A DNA stretch of 64,000 nucleotides from Rosellinia necatrix (Eukaryota; Ascomycota; Sordariomycetes; Xylariales; Xylariaceae), in NCBI GenBank assembly GCA_021209875.1, contig JAGYVD010000002.1, forward strand, positions 4,712,001 through 4,776,000, written 5' to 3'. The notes under the pieces are model-generated. The model had not been told where the DNA came from and ran no database searches. It saw only the letters and a program-made list of their open reading frames with translations. A program made the translations under genes and the position numbers. This document shows, one piece after another, positions 26,978 through 36,773 of this stretch (the stretch's first letter is position 1; every line of letters begins with the position of its first letter).

Positions 26978-27162
26978 AATTCGTAAGATGATGTTTCTTT
27001 CATGTAAATACTATTAACCCTTTAATGTATATATGATGATACCACAATTTCGACTTTAAGAGCCCAGCTCCATGACTGGGTCCTCAATATAAAAACGCTA
27101 TACAAGCGCGTCGATCTCGTTTAAACTCGGATCCCACACTCGAAATACATTATGACGCGGCC
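26978..27162. other. Short convergent gap
   Basis: Only 185 bp separate the stop codons of MDN1 (plus) and the flavoprotein monooxygenase (minus). The 3' UTRs probably overlap. AT-rich, with TATATATGATGATAC-like sequence near 27028. Confidence 0.6.
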
Positions 27163-29398
27163 TCATTGGTTATATCTCGTCAAAAAACCACTGAAGAACG
27201 TATGAATGCCTTGAACGTCGTCTAGGGCACCGATTCGGGAAATATCTAGTCCGTAATCAGCGTCGTGTGTTAGGTCAGGTTGGGTGAATCCACGCACATT
27301 GATCAGGTCGTATAACGATCAGGGCCCCCGGGCCCGGCTTTATACCGTATGCCTCATACGCATGTCCGTGCGTGTGATGATCGCTTTCATTGTCAACAAC
27401 AAAAACCTTCAAGATATCTTCAGGGAAGATGAGCTCGTTAACAACACTCTTTTTCGCATCAGGAAAAGGGGGTAAAGGTAAAGAAAGGGGTTTGATAACA
27501 AGACGCACCCTTCAGTTTCCACCTGCCCGTGTAAGGGGTGAACATCTCAGGCAATTCCTCGAGCTTGACGCCAGCGCGCTCCGACGACAAGACGAGAACG
27601 ATGTTGAAGACGCTATCCGGGTCGCACTCGGGCGGCGTGAAAGCGCGGACGAGGCCCTCCAGATCCAGTGCGAGCTATCGTCAAGTAAGCAGTGAGTGAG
27701 AGGGGGTAAGGGGGAAGTAGGGAGGGGAGACTTCGGTCTCGACTTTCTAACCGATACGGGGAGAAGGGGCAACGACGAACCTTCTGCAACCGCTCGGCCG
27801 CGCCGCGGTCTTGCACGTCGCCCCCGAAGGCGACGAGGTGCCAGCGCGAATCGGCGCGCAGAGCCCGCGTCAGCCACGTGCGCCTTGCATCGCCGACGCG
27901 AACGACACGGGTGCTGGGAAAACGCATGCCGACGGTCAACTTGGGCGCGAGCGCGGGCCGGCCCGCAGCGGCGTCAGCGGTGACTGGTGAGTCGCGGTAG
28001 CGGGTGGCCAGGCCGGCGGTGTAGCGGCCGGCCTTGACGAAGTGGTCGGCCGTGATGCCGTGGCCGCGGCGGTCGCCGGTGGTGGAGAACAGCTTCGACC
28101 AATAGCGGTCGAAGTCGATCAGGTCGGCGGCGGTCGCCTGACGCTCGAGGACGTAAGTCTCCAGGAGCGCCGGGGCGGCGCGCCCGCGCAGCACGGCGGC
28201 AAGCTTCCACCCGATGTTGTAACCGTCCTGCAGCGACACGTTCATGCCCTGGCCCGCCTTGGGCGAGTGCGTGTGGCACGCATCGCCGCCGAGGAACACG
28301 CGGTGGTGCGCGTGGAACGCGTCTGCGACTGTGTAGCGTAGGGTTAGCTGGTTACCTAGCATCGCCCCGGGTGCTTGTCCCATAAACGATATAGGAGGAC
28401 AGGAAGCACTCGTCGCGTACCCCTTTTTTGGTTGGGGCGGGGCCCATCGTGTTCTGGCGGGGAAGGGGTAGAGGAAGATGAGAACAGATAGGGGAACGAG
28501 AACCACTTACGGCGCTGCCCGATCACGTATGCAGACCACCAGACTGTCTCGGGGAACTCGACGGTATACGGCCGGAAGATCTGGCGGGCCTTCTCGTGCA
28601 GTTGAGCCAGGGTCACGTCCTTGGCCGCCGCGGCGCCGCCGGAGAGGTTGATGTACATGCGGGCGAGGGCGTCCCCCTCTCGCGGGATAATGAGGAGATT
28701 CCCCGACTCGGATTTTATAATTGCCTTCTTCCGGATATCCGGGAAATCCGTCTTTGGGTACACATCCATGACACCCCACACTTCAATATGAGTGACAAGT
28801 CAGTCAGTAACGGCGTCAGGGGTAAGATAGGGGGCTGGTTGTGTCGAACGAGAGAAATGATTCAAGTCGAGGGTCCTCCGCCACCCGATAATAATCAAGG
28901 AGATATGATTAGGGGGGGAGGAAGTGAGAAGAAAGCAGGGCGGACTTACCTTCATCGCTGCTATCACCCACCATCTTGAAGCCCAGAGATTTGCGTACCT
29001 GACTATGTGCTCCATCACTTCCCTTCAAAGAACGTAAGCACTCCACCGCCTCAAGAGGACAACAATCCGGCAAATCCCTTACCAGCGCATATTTAGCCTT
29101 GTATACCTGCTCTACGCCATCTTTCACGGCAGTGACCGTGACACAATGCGCATTCGGGTCATCTACAAGACCGGCGTCAACCGTCACATCTTGCACATGG
29201 CAACCGTACTCGATATTTGAATCCCCGGACGCCCGCGTCATCTCACCGGTCAGCAGCGCGTTGATGCGCGCCTGGTTGAGGATGACGTGCGGCAGATGGC
29301 TTAGGCCGGCCTCGGTGTCCGGGGTCGAGCGGGTGCGTCGGATGCCGGGCGACCGTCCCTCTTGACCCCCCGCGCCCTCCTCCCCGCCGTTGGCGTCA

Positions 29399-29429
<31 letters not shown>

Positions 29430-29667
29430 ACCAGAACGTGGCCTCGAGCACGTGGTAGGCCTCCTTGAGCAGCTCCTCAGCGATGCCAAAGCTCTCGAAG
29501 ACCTCGACGGTGCGGACCTGGACGCCGTCGGCCTGGCCGTTGACCAACATGCCGGGCCGCCGCTCCAGGATCCGGTAGGAGATGCCCTCGCGGGCCAGCC
29601 AGACGCCGGCGCATAGCCCCGCCGAACCGCCGCCGATTATCAATACGTCAACCTCTGTAGTCGCCAT
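27163..29667 (-). CDS. FAD-dependent phenol 2-monooxygenase-like aromatic hydroxylase
   Basis: Class A flavoprotein hydroxylase of the phenol hydroxylase family, using NADPH and O2 on a phenolic ring. Seven exons (29667-29083, 29022-28950, 28780-28511, 28328-27781, 27675-27510, 27417-27298, 27245-27163) give 614 residues. Seen: FAD motif DVLIIGGGSAGLCAG at the N-terminus; GSDGAHSQVRKSLGF, the DG motif; VFLGGDACHTHSPKAGQGMN, the GD motif binding FAD ribityl; and a C-terminal thioredoxin-like domain with HGHAYEAYGI and IRPDQY. Intron 1 (60 nt) has no stop and is a multiple of three, yet must be removed to restore the GSDGAHS context. The donor at 27780 (GTTCGT) is weak. A Asp-Ala repeat sits at residues 81-92. 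The substrate cannot be told from sequence. GC-rich third positions. Confidence 0.85.
29392..29427. repeat. GCGTCG hexamer tract coding an Asp-Ala repeat
   Basis: Six copies of the hexamer gcgtcg (plus strand) encode (Asp-Ala)6 in the monooxygenase, followed by an Asn/Gly/Glu-rich stretch. Lies in a surface loop after the N-terminal Rossmann strands, where family members are variable. Confidence 0.85.
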
Positions 29668-31109
29668 CGTCGACCGAGGCTGGATAAAGCTTAGATCACT
29701 ATCTCCGGTTGACAAAATTGGTCATTGGCTGGGACGAGCAGATTATAGACAAGTCTCTTACTATATACCATCTACGAGACCAAGCCCTATACCCCAGCGT
29801 GTGTGTGTCTGGGAACCCGTTAGCGAAGGCCGAGACGGCGCTCGCCCGGGCGAGTGGTAGCACAGATTAAGGATGTAACCTTAAGTGCATACAAGTGTTT
29901 GGGAAAACAGGCAGTGACGAACAAGACAGTGACGAACAAGGCAGTGACGAACAAGGCAGTGAGCAAGTGTGTGGGTGAATGAGTGATGCGGGGCAGAGGA
30001 CCATTGGTAACTACCTACCTACTTACCTATCTAATGTACATTCTACCACACGGCCTGTATCCGTATCCACCGCCGGTTATTTCGCCCGGCATCGATGGTG
30101 CTATACAACCCCCGGTGGTTGCGGTCGGGCAGGGAAGTCTTCGTAGAAATGTAAATCCGCCCAACGCCGTTATCTCTCTTTGCTGACGTCGGCAGCCGTC
30201 TTCGCTCGTCCACCCCCTTACCCTCTAAGGTTCTAGAGTTCGATCCCCGCATGGTTTCCGTGAGGTGCCTCAGAGTAAACATACATGCATTCATTTGTTC
30301 ATCTCGCCTTCTGTTTTCCGGGGGTGCGCAATTGATATATCTCCGCATTCTGTGCTACGGATAGACCCGTCGGGTCCGACAGTGTGCCCGACGCAAATGG
30401 GGCAGTGCCACGAATTATCTGATTTCGCATTGGGTAGAATGGATACGAGCTGTGATTCTGTAATTAACTACACTATGTCGGTATTGAGCAGTAGGCTTTT
30501 TCTAAAGTTCAGACATTTGTGGATATATGTAGATATTTGTGGACATATCTCCCATCTGAATCCGGGTCGGCCAATTAGGAGACACATAATAACGTTCACC
30601 TGTTACACGTTGGAAACAAGGACCCCGAAAACGGATGCAATGCACGCCGGCCCAGGCCCAGGCCCAGGTCGCATAATATCGGAAAGTGGCTGTTTGCTGT
30701 CAGCGAGCGCACTGTAGCTGCTGACACCAACGAAATTACAGCGCACGCTAGGCTAGACTACGGGTACTCTGGCACTGTTTAGGTACCTTGTAAGACGGGA
30801 AATATCGTGGACGGGGGGCTGACCCGAGTACTTTTCGTCAATTTGACGTCATGTTGACTCGTCCTAGCTTTTCTCACGCCCAGATGACCTTTGCGTTTTT
30901 TTATATATACAATACAATAAATAGGCTTATGTTATCATATATAAATCCAGTACGATGATATACTTTGTCCAAGGCGTGGCTGTGAGTTCTTTCCACATAG
31001 TTACCTAGACCTAGACGCAGATAAATATGTCGGACTGGACACGGTAGGTAGCTTTTACTCTTGTTCAAGCTTGACCGTGATAACGATAGCCCCTTTTATG
31101 CAGAACACC
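29668..31109. other. Divergent intergenic region, 1.4 kb
   Basis: Between the starts of the monooxygenase (minus) and the NADH dehydrogenase (plus). Contains a 15-bp tandem repeat at 29911-29963, CTACCTACTTACC words near 30010-30030, and an AT-rich patch (30899-30950, TATATATAC). A TTCGATCC word at 30240 resembles a tRNA B box but has no tRNA fold around it. No coding frame supported. Confidence 0.5.
29911..29963. repeat. 15-bp tandem repeat, about 3.5 copies
   Basis: Unit ggcagtgacgaacaa repeated with one variant (gacagtgacgaacaa) and a truncated last copy. Upstream of the monooxygenase gene, about 245 bp before its start codon. Confidence 0.85.
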
Positions 31110-32878
31110 ATGAGGGCGCCTTGTCTTGCTCCTACGAGACTAACAGCTACACACACAGCTCGGCAGGTTCTGGCCGGCTGCATTTCCCATGAAGCACGGA
31201 AGGTAGCCGCCGGGGTGCGGCTAGCGAGCACCGTGGCTGATAATGCTCCCAAACCTACTATAGATGGTAAATCACCAGGTAAGATAACAAACCCTCCCCT
31301 CCCCCCCTCCCCCCTCCCTTTTTTTTTTTTTTTTGTTCGAGAGCGAGCGAGGAGAGAGAGAGAGGAAAATCCGAAGACCCGCTAACCAGGGCCACCACCC
31401 TTCGCACCAGGTCGGAGAGAAAGAGTCGTAATATTGGGCTCTGGCTGGGCCGGGTACGCCTTCGCGCGCAAGCTAGACCCGCAGAAGTACGAGCGGATTA
31501 TGGTGTCGCCGCGGTCGTACTTCGTCTTCACGCCGCTGGTGGCGGGCACGGCAGTGGGGACGCTCGAGTTCCGCGCCGTCGTCGAGCCGGTGCGGCGGCT
31601 GGGGCTGGACGAGTACCACCAGGCGTGGGCGGACGGCGTCGACTTCGCGCGCAAGGTGGTCCGGGTCGAGGCCAACACGTCCGATGACCTGACAGCACGG
31701 ACGCCCCCTTCTTCTCTCCTCCCCCTTTCTTCTTCCCCCTCCTCGCAGCAGCGGCAACAACAACAACAACAACCCTCCACGACCACGACCACGGCCAGGG
31801 GCCCCATGTTCGACGTCCCGTACGACAAGCTCGTGGTGGCCGTGGGCGCGTACGCGCAGACGTTCGGGATCGAGGGGGTGCGGGAGCACGCGCACTTCCT
31901 GCGGGACGTTGGGGACGCGCGGCGGATCCGGACGCGGGTGCTGCGGTGTTTCGAGCGCGCGTCCCTGCCGACGACGACGGAGGCCGGGCGGCGCGCCCTG
32001 CTGCACTTCGCCGTCGTCGGCGGCGGGCCGACGGGTATCGAGTTCGCCGCCGAGCTGCACGACCTCGTGCGCGACGACCTGCGCGCCACCTACCCCAGCC
32101 TGGCCCCGCTCGCCCGCATCACCGTCTACGACGTCGCCGACAAGGTCCTGCCCATGTTCGATCGCCGCCTCGCCCAGTACGCCACCGACACTTTCCGCCG
32201 CGAGCGTATCGACGTCCGCACCGGCCACCAACTCACCCGCATCCGCGCCGCCGAGGACGGCGAGGAGCGGGACCTCGGGTGTCTGAGGTTGAAGTTCCGC
32301 GAGCACGGCGAGGGCGACGAGGTCAGCGCCGGCCTCGTCGTCTGGAGCACCGGCCTCATGCCGAACCCGCTGATCGGGAGGCTCGGGGCCGCGGAGACCA
32401 GGGATGGCGGCGGCAGCAGGGGTGGTGTGAGGCTGCGCAAGGACGACAAGTCGGGCGGGCTCGTCACCGACGCCCATCTGCGCGTCGTCGTGGAGGATCA
32501 CCACGGCGGCGGCGACGACGTGCTGCCGGACGTCTTCAGCATCGGCGACTGCACCGTCGTCGACGGCCAGCGGTACCCGGCCACGGCCCAGGTGGCGAGC
32601 CAGCAGGCCGCGTACCTCGCGCGACGCCTCAACAAGGGCGACGTCGGCACCGCCGACGCCGCCGCACCCCCTTTTCGCTTCCGCAACTGGGGCGTCATGA
32701 CTTACTTGGGCAGCTGGCGTGCCATCCACCAGAGCAGCGCCGACGAGCTCACCGGCCGCGCCGCCTGGTTCCTCTGGCGCACCGCCTATCTCACCAAGAG
32801 CATGTCCGTCCGCAACAAGATCATGGTCCCCGTCTACTGGTTCATGTCCTGGCTCTTCGGCCGCGATATCTCAAGGTT

Positions 32879-32882
<4 letters not shown>
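31110..32882 (+). CDS. Type II NADH:ubiquinone oxidoreductase (alternative NADH dehydrogenase), mitochondrial
   Basis: Rotenone-insensitive, non-proton-pumping oxidation of NADH with transfer to ubiquinone at the inner mitochondrial membrane. Exons 31110-31278 and 31411-32882 give 546 residues. A basic, Ser/Thr/Ala-rich presequence of about 50 residues (MRAPCLAPTRLTATHTARQ) precedes the FAD motif VVILGSGWAGYAFARKL, which begins exon 2. Also seen: SYFVFTPLVAGTAVGTLEFR; the second nucleotide motif FAVVGGGPTGIEFAAEL; FSIGDCTVV near the FAD end; and the C-terminal membrane-binding helices (KIMVPVYWFMSWLFGRDISRF). No EF-hand insert. A polyGln/Thr tract near residue 160 is unusual. In-frame upstream ATGs exist at 31071 and 31098; the one at 31110 has the best context (CACCATG). 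Side of the membrane cannot be decided. Confidence 0.9.
31293..31375. repeat. Homopyrimidine tract then GA-rich tract in intron
   Basis: Inside the NADH dehydrogenase intron (31279-31410): a C/T-only run of about 40 nt ending in about 17 T, then a purine-rich GAGCGAGCGAGGAGAGAGAG stretch. The acceptor used lies farther on at 31410. Confidence 0.85.

Positions 32883-32909
<27 letters not shown>
32881..32909. repeat. (GA)n microsatellite after the NADH dehydrogenase stop
   Basis: About 14 GA dinucleotides beginning within the TGA stop context and running into the 3' UTR, followed by a T run. Confidence 0.95.
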
Positions 32910-32911
<2 letters not shown>

Positions 32912-33354
32912 GTTTTTTTTATTATTGTTGTTATTTTTGTTATTAAGAGGGGGGTTGGCGTTTGCGGTACCTATATAGAGTCTTTGTCTTGAGTGGTACG
33001 TACAAAATAGACTATTGTATTTTTATCCTCCGTCTTAGGACTAGATAGGTAGACGGGATGATGGCGCGGCGCCTGAAATTGCTATCTAGACTGGCCACCT
33101 GAATTCCAATGATCCTTCTTCGTCCTCTTCTTCTAATGCCCCTCTGTATTATGCACGATCGGGGTTGAAATGTGATACTTCTTCAAGCATCCTGTCCTGT
33201 TCTATTTTGAACCGGGGGTTTGAAGTGGGGTCATTATTCGATAATACATATGTTGATCGATATAATACAACATGTGGCAGATAATCCCGCCCATGTGGAC
33301 ATGGGAAGGCACAATATAGGGGGGGGTTGGGGGGCCGGGGGAGGAGGGGAGGGG
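32910..33354. other. Convergent 3' gap with a G-rich tract
   Basis: Between the NADH dehydrogenase stop (plus) and the TrpRS stop (minus). Just beyond the TrpRS stop, 33319-33354 holds successive runs of eight, six, five, four and four G on the plus strand. No gene. Confidence 0.55.
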
Positions 33355-35148
33355 TTACGTGCTTTTCCCCTCTCTAAGGGGCACCAGCCCGATGATCTCG
33401 CGCACGGCCTTCATCGTCTCCTCGGCACTCTCGCGGGCGACGTCGGCGCCGGCGTCGGCGACGTCGTCAAGGTACCGGCCGCCCTCGTGGGCGAGCAGTT
33501 CCTCGTAGCGCTCGCGGATGCCGCGGAACTCGCGGATGACGGACTTGGCACAGAGCTCCTTGAGGTCGCGGAGCGAGGCGCCGGAGAGGTGGTCAGCGAC
33601 GTCGGCGGCGGTCCAGCTGAGCGCGTGCGGGCTACACTGCGCCGTGATCTCCAGCAGGTTCGTCACGCCGGGGCGATCCTGCGGCTCGTACGTCACCTCG
33701 TTGTACATGTCCGTCTCCGCCGACATGATCCGCCGCTCGATCTCCTCTGGCAGCGACGTGATCAGGATCCGCGACCGCTCCCGCCGCGCCGACTTCGACA
33801 TCTTCTCAAGCGGGTTCGTGAGTGACATCACGCGCGACGCCGGCGCTGGAAATTCGTGCTATTTGTCAGAAACCCTAGCTACTACTGTATGTTTTAAGGG
33901 GGCAAGGAGGCAAAAGGGGAGAGGGGGAAAGGGGGTGACAGGAAGGAAGTAGAGTGATAGTGGTGGTGGTGATTTTGGCCGTTCCTAAAAAAGAGGGGGA
34001 AATAGAAGCGGAAGAAGACGCACCAGTGATAGTTTTGGGCGGAGCAAATATTTTTGCTTTATAGTGATGGTTGAAATTGGTCACGCACTCCCTGGCAAAC
34101 TCGAGATGCTGTCTTTGGTCGTCGCCTACGGGCACGTGTGTGGCACGGTGGACGAGAATGTCGGCCGCCTGCAAGACCGGGTAAGAGAACAGGCCGAGCT
34201 TTGCCGTCGATTGCATCAACTTGTTCAGATTGCGTTCTGATTTGTTATCGGCTATGATTTTAGTCTGTCGCCCGAGTCAGCACAAATATGTTCACCCATA
34301 AGACCCGCTTGAAGAGGTTGAGGAGGTTGAAGAGGTTCGAGACATAGATTGGCCGCGACTGACCTTGAACTGCGTCATCCGGTTTAGATAGCCTATCGAC
34401 GCTGTGCAGCTCAATATCCACATCAGCTCCGAGTGTTGCGGGACCTGCCCGCACCTGCGTGGTTAGAAAGCGCGCAAAAGCGTGGCATGGGGGAATTCAT
34501 CAGCAAAATGGTCTCACTCACCGACGACTGGTAGAAGATGGTCGACCTCTGAGGATCCAACCCGATTGCCAATAACGAGGCCAACAGCTCTCTTTTGCGA
34601 TTCCTCAGGTGCTCGCCGGAAATCTGCGACGTAAGGGCGTGCAGGTCGACAATGGAGAAGAATAATTTGTCCTTATCGCCCGCCACGTCTTGTAGTTGCT
34701 TCCATTGCCGCAGGGCGCCTAGATAGTTCCCCAGGTGCGGTATGCCCGTGGGCTGGATGCCCGAGAATACTACAGCGGCGTCATTTTCGCCGGTGCCCTC
34801 GTCGCCCTCGCCGCCTTCGCCGGTGTCCTCGCCGCCTTCGCCGGTGTCTTCGCCGCCTTTGTCGATACCATCATTGCCTTCGCTTGTGACATCGCTGCCT
34901 CCGCTGGCACCATTGATGCTTTCGCTCGTACCGTTTATGCTTCTGCTAGTACCATTTATGCTTTTGCTGGCATCATTTATGCCTTCATTGGCAGTATTTA
35001 TGCCTTCATTGGCACCATTGATGCTTTCGCTGGCACTATCCTTGCCTTCACCGGTCGTCAGGACCCGTCGTCTATGTGCCCATGCAAAGGCGTGTCTTGC
35101 TGCTGGAACTGGAAGCCGCCGGTAGCAACTACGCGCTATGGGCAGCAT
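33355..35148 (-). CDS. msw1: Mitochondrial tryptophanyl-tRNA synthetase
   Basis: Class I synthetase that charges mitochondrial tRNA-Trp. Exons 35148-34522, 34444-34364, 34264-34024 and 33845-33355 give 479 residues. An Arg-rich import presequence (MLPIARSCYRRLPVPAARHAF) is followed by an unusual repeat-rich insert (residues about 38-120), then the catalytic core: VVFSGIQPTGIPHLGNYLGA with the HIGH-class HLGN; KLFFSIVDLHALT; exon 2 VPQHSELMWILSCTASIGYLNRMTQFK; exon 3 KLGLFSYPVLQAADILVHRATHVPVGDDQ; and exon 4 with the KMSKS loop intact (NPLEKMSKSARRERSR). Exon 2 is readable in a misleading second frame, but only the spliced frame restores the family pattern. Another gene would be expected for the cytosolic enzyme. 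Confidence 0.93.
34830..35037. repeat. 21-bp repeats encoding heptads in TrpRS
   Basis: On the minus strand, six consecutive seven-residue units ending in Ile-Asn (SASESIN, GANEGIN, TANEGIN, DASKSIN, GTSRSIN, GTSESIN) are followed by a degenerate Gly/Glu/Asp stretch with GGEDTGE repeated twice. The DNA repeat is 21 bp with scattered substitutions. Confidence 0.9.
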
Positions 35149-35179
35149 TTATATCGAGAGTTGTGTATACGCGCACACA

Positions 35180-35210
<31 letters not shown>

Positions 35211-35777
35211 GTACACGTATTAGACGCTCTGACAATCCGATCCTAGAATCGGCACTTCTGTCTATCCATGGAAACCTGGAACCGCGTCAACGTTGCAATT
35301 CATGGAATAATTACGTTGCTCAAATAATTCACTTACTAATCCCGACCTATTCTCTTGTTTTTTGTTAGACCCGTCAATTTACTCATTGGGCGTAGTGTTA
35401 GGATGAATGATCTCGGAGGTTGAAAATTTAAGAATTTAGCATGAGCGGAAGCTTGGGCCACTCACCAAGTACGTTACGTCAGGTCCAGCAGCATATGGGT
35501 CGTTTGTGATCCGTTAAGTGCGCATCGACAACCCCTTGTCAGGAAGGCACCAACCGACTATTTTTTGACAGCCTACGGCACCTACGTTACCTACGGTACC
35601 TAGCTACTTACTTAGGTAGGCACTGACTGTACCTAGGTAGGTACTTACCTAAGTAGGCACTGGAAACATCTCGCCTAGGCGCGGGCGCACGCAGGCTCGG
35701 AATATATGCAAAATATCATTGATGTACATTTATTGTTCTACAGCCGGGCTTGTTTGATTTACACGCAACTATCCGTA
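35149..35777. other. Intergenic, upstream of TrpRS, with CA and TAGGTA repeats
   Basis: Holds a (CA)n tract at about 35175-35210, 30-60 bp upstream of the TrpRS start, so it lies in the 5' UTR or core promoter. At 35575-35660 there is a dense run of CTACGTTACCTACGGTACC and CCTAGGTAGGTAC words, partly forming inverted repeats. No gene. Confidence 0.6.
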
Positions 35778-35965
35778 TCACGTATGCTTGAGCCTCTCGC
35801 TCTCTAACAACTCCTTTACCTTTTCAACCGTTCCCAGGACCTTGCTTTGCCCTAGGAGTTCCATCTTCTCGTCAATTGACTTCTGCATCGACGCCATCTC
35901 CGAGTCCAACTGCTTGCCGGTGTCTGGGAAACCGTTAGGCCATCTCACCCACGTGCTCTGTAGTG

Positions 35966-36001
<36 letters not shown>

Positions 36002-36773
36002 AGGAAAAGTCCGTGACACCACGTACCGAGGGGAGAATACTCCCACATGTTGGCCTTCATGCCAATGCCATAGTAGGCGTGCTTCTGCAAGAATGCAAGC
36101 CACACTTGCACCGTTTCCGGGTGTCCATCCCTGATCTGGATCAACCTCCTCCTTGTGATACGCTCAAAGTTCTCCTGCGACTTCTTGAAGATGAAATGTG
36201 ATCTCGGCACCGTCCATCGCTCGGTGATCTTGGGTAAGGGTACCGGTCCGAACGCCGGGAGGTTGAGGTAATAGGCCGCACGCAGCGCGAAGTCGCAGAA
36301 GAATTCGAGGTTGGGGATGCTGTACGATCGGAGCTGGAGGTCGCACGAGGGCACGCCATATTCGACCTCTCGCCTAAGGGGTTGAAGATAGATGGCCTGG
36401 ACGGCCCGCGGGAGCCGTATATCGTTCTCCTCGTCGGGATTCGGAAGCTCGTTTCTGGCATAGAATAAGCATCTGATCGTGGCATGCTCGGTGCAGGTGC
36501 ACCTACAATAATTGGACCGGGCCATCTGCCTGGCCAGCTCTGATCAAAACAACGAGTTAGCACTGCCGCAGCCGCATGGGCGGGGAGCGTTGCGATGGAG
36601 GCCACTCACACTGAGGCTTGTGAGCGCGCGCCCATCAACCCGGGGAGCATATGTCGAGAGTGTCCGGCCTAGAATTGTATTAGCCCTGGTCAGGCAAGGA
36701 TCGGAGGTAATATCCGTACCAGCGGCCGCGACAAGGCCTGCCGTATTGGTCTTATCAGTTTTGTTCCAGACAT
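35778..36773 (-). CDS. rsm10: Mitochondrial ribosomal protein uS10m (RSM10)
   Basis: Small-subunit protein of the mitochondrial ribosome. My model: 36773-36720, 36668-36612, 36537-36027, 35923-35778, giving 255 residues. The conserved core is certain: AVQAIYLQPLRREVEYGVPSC, NLEFFCDFALRAAYYLNLP, ERWTVPRSHFIFKKSQENFERI and VQVWLAFLQKHAYYG. The last intron (103 nt) contains a run of about 24 T and skips a nearer AG to use CCCAG at 35924, restoring the frame for DTGKQLDSEMASMQKS and the coiled tail. The N-terminus is less sure: MSGTKLIRPIRQALSRPL looks like an import presequence in good ATG context, but exon 2 and its donor GTGTGA are inferred. A Cys-rich patch (NYCRCTCTEH) may be a retained 48-nt in-frame intron rather than protein. 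Confidence 0.85.

Noticed and set aside
30227..30260. TTCGATCCCCGC as a tRNA T-arm
   Set aside because: Neighbouring bases do not form a T-stem and no A box or anticodon arm lies at tRNA spacing.
31473..32729. A 418-codon open frame antisense to the NADH dehydrogenase
   Set aside because: It mirrors the high-GC codons of the sense gene; its product is Ala/Gly/Arg/Val-rich with no domain, while the sense frame has all family motifs.
27163..33355. A biosynthetic gene cluster around the flavin monooxygenase
   Set aside because: Its neighbours are midasin, a respiratory NADH dehydrogenase and a mitochondrial synthetase; no core synthase, P450 or cluster regulator is present.
34260..34454. Minus-strand frame ending VRAGPATLGADVDIELHSVDR as TrpRS protein
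   Set aside because: It is the wrong phase of exon 2; the other frame gives VPQHSELMWILS, which matches TrpRS.
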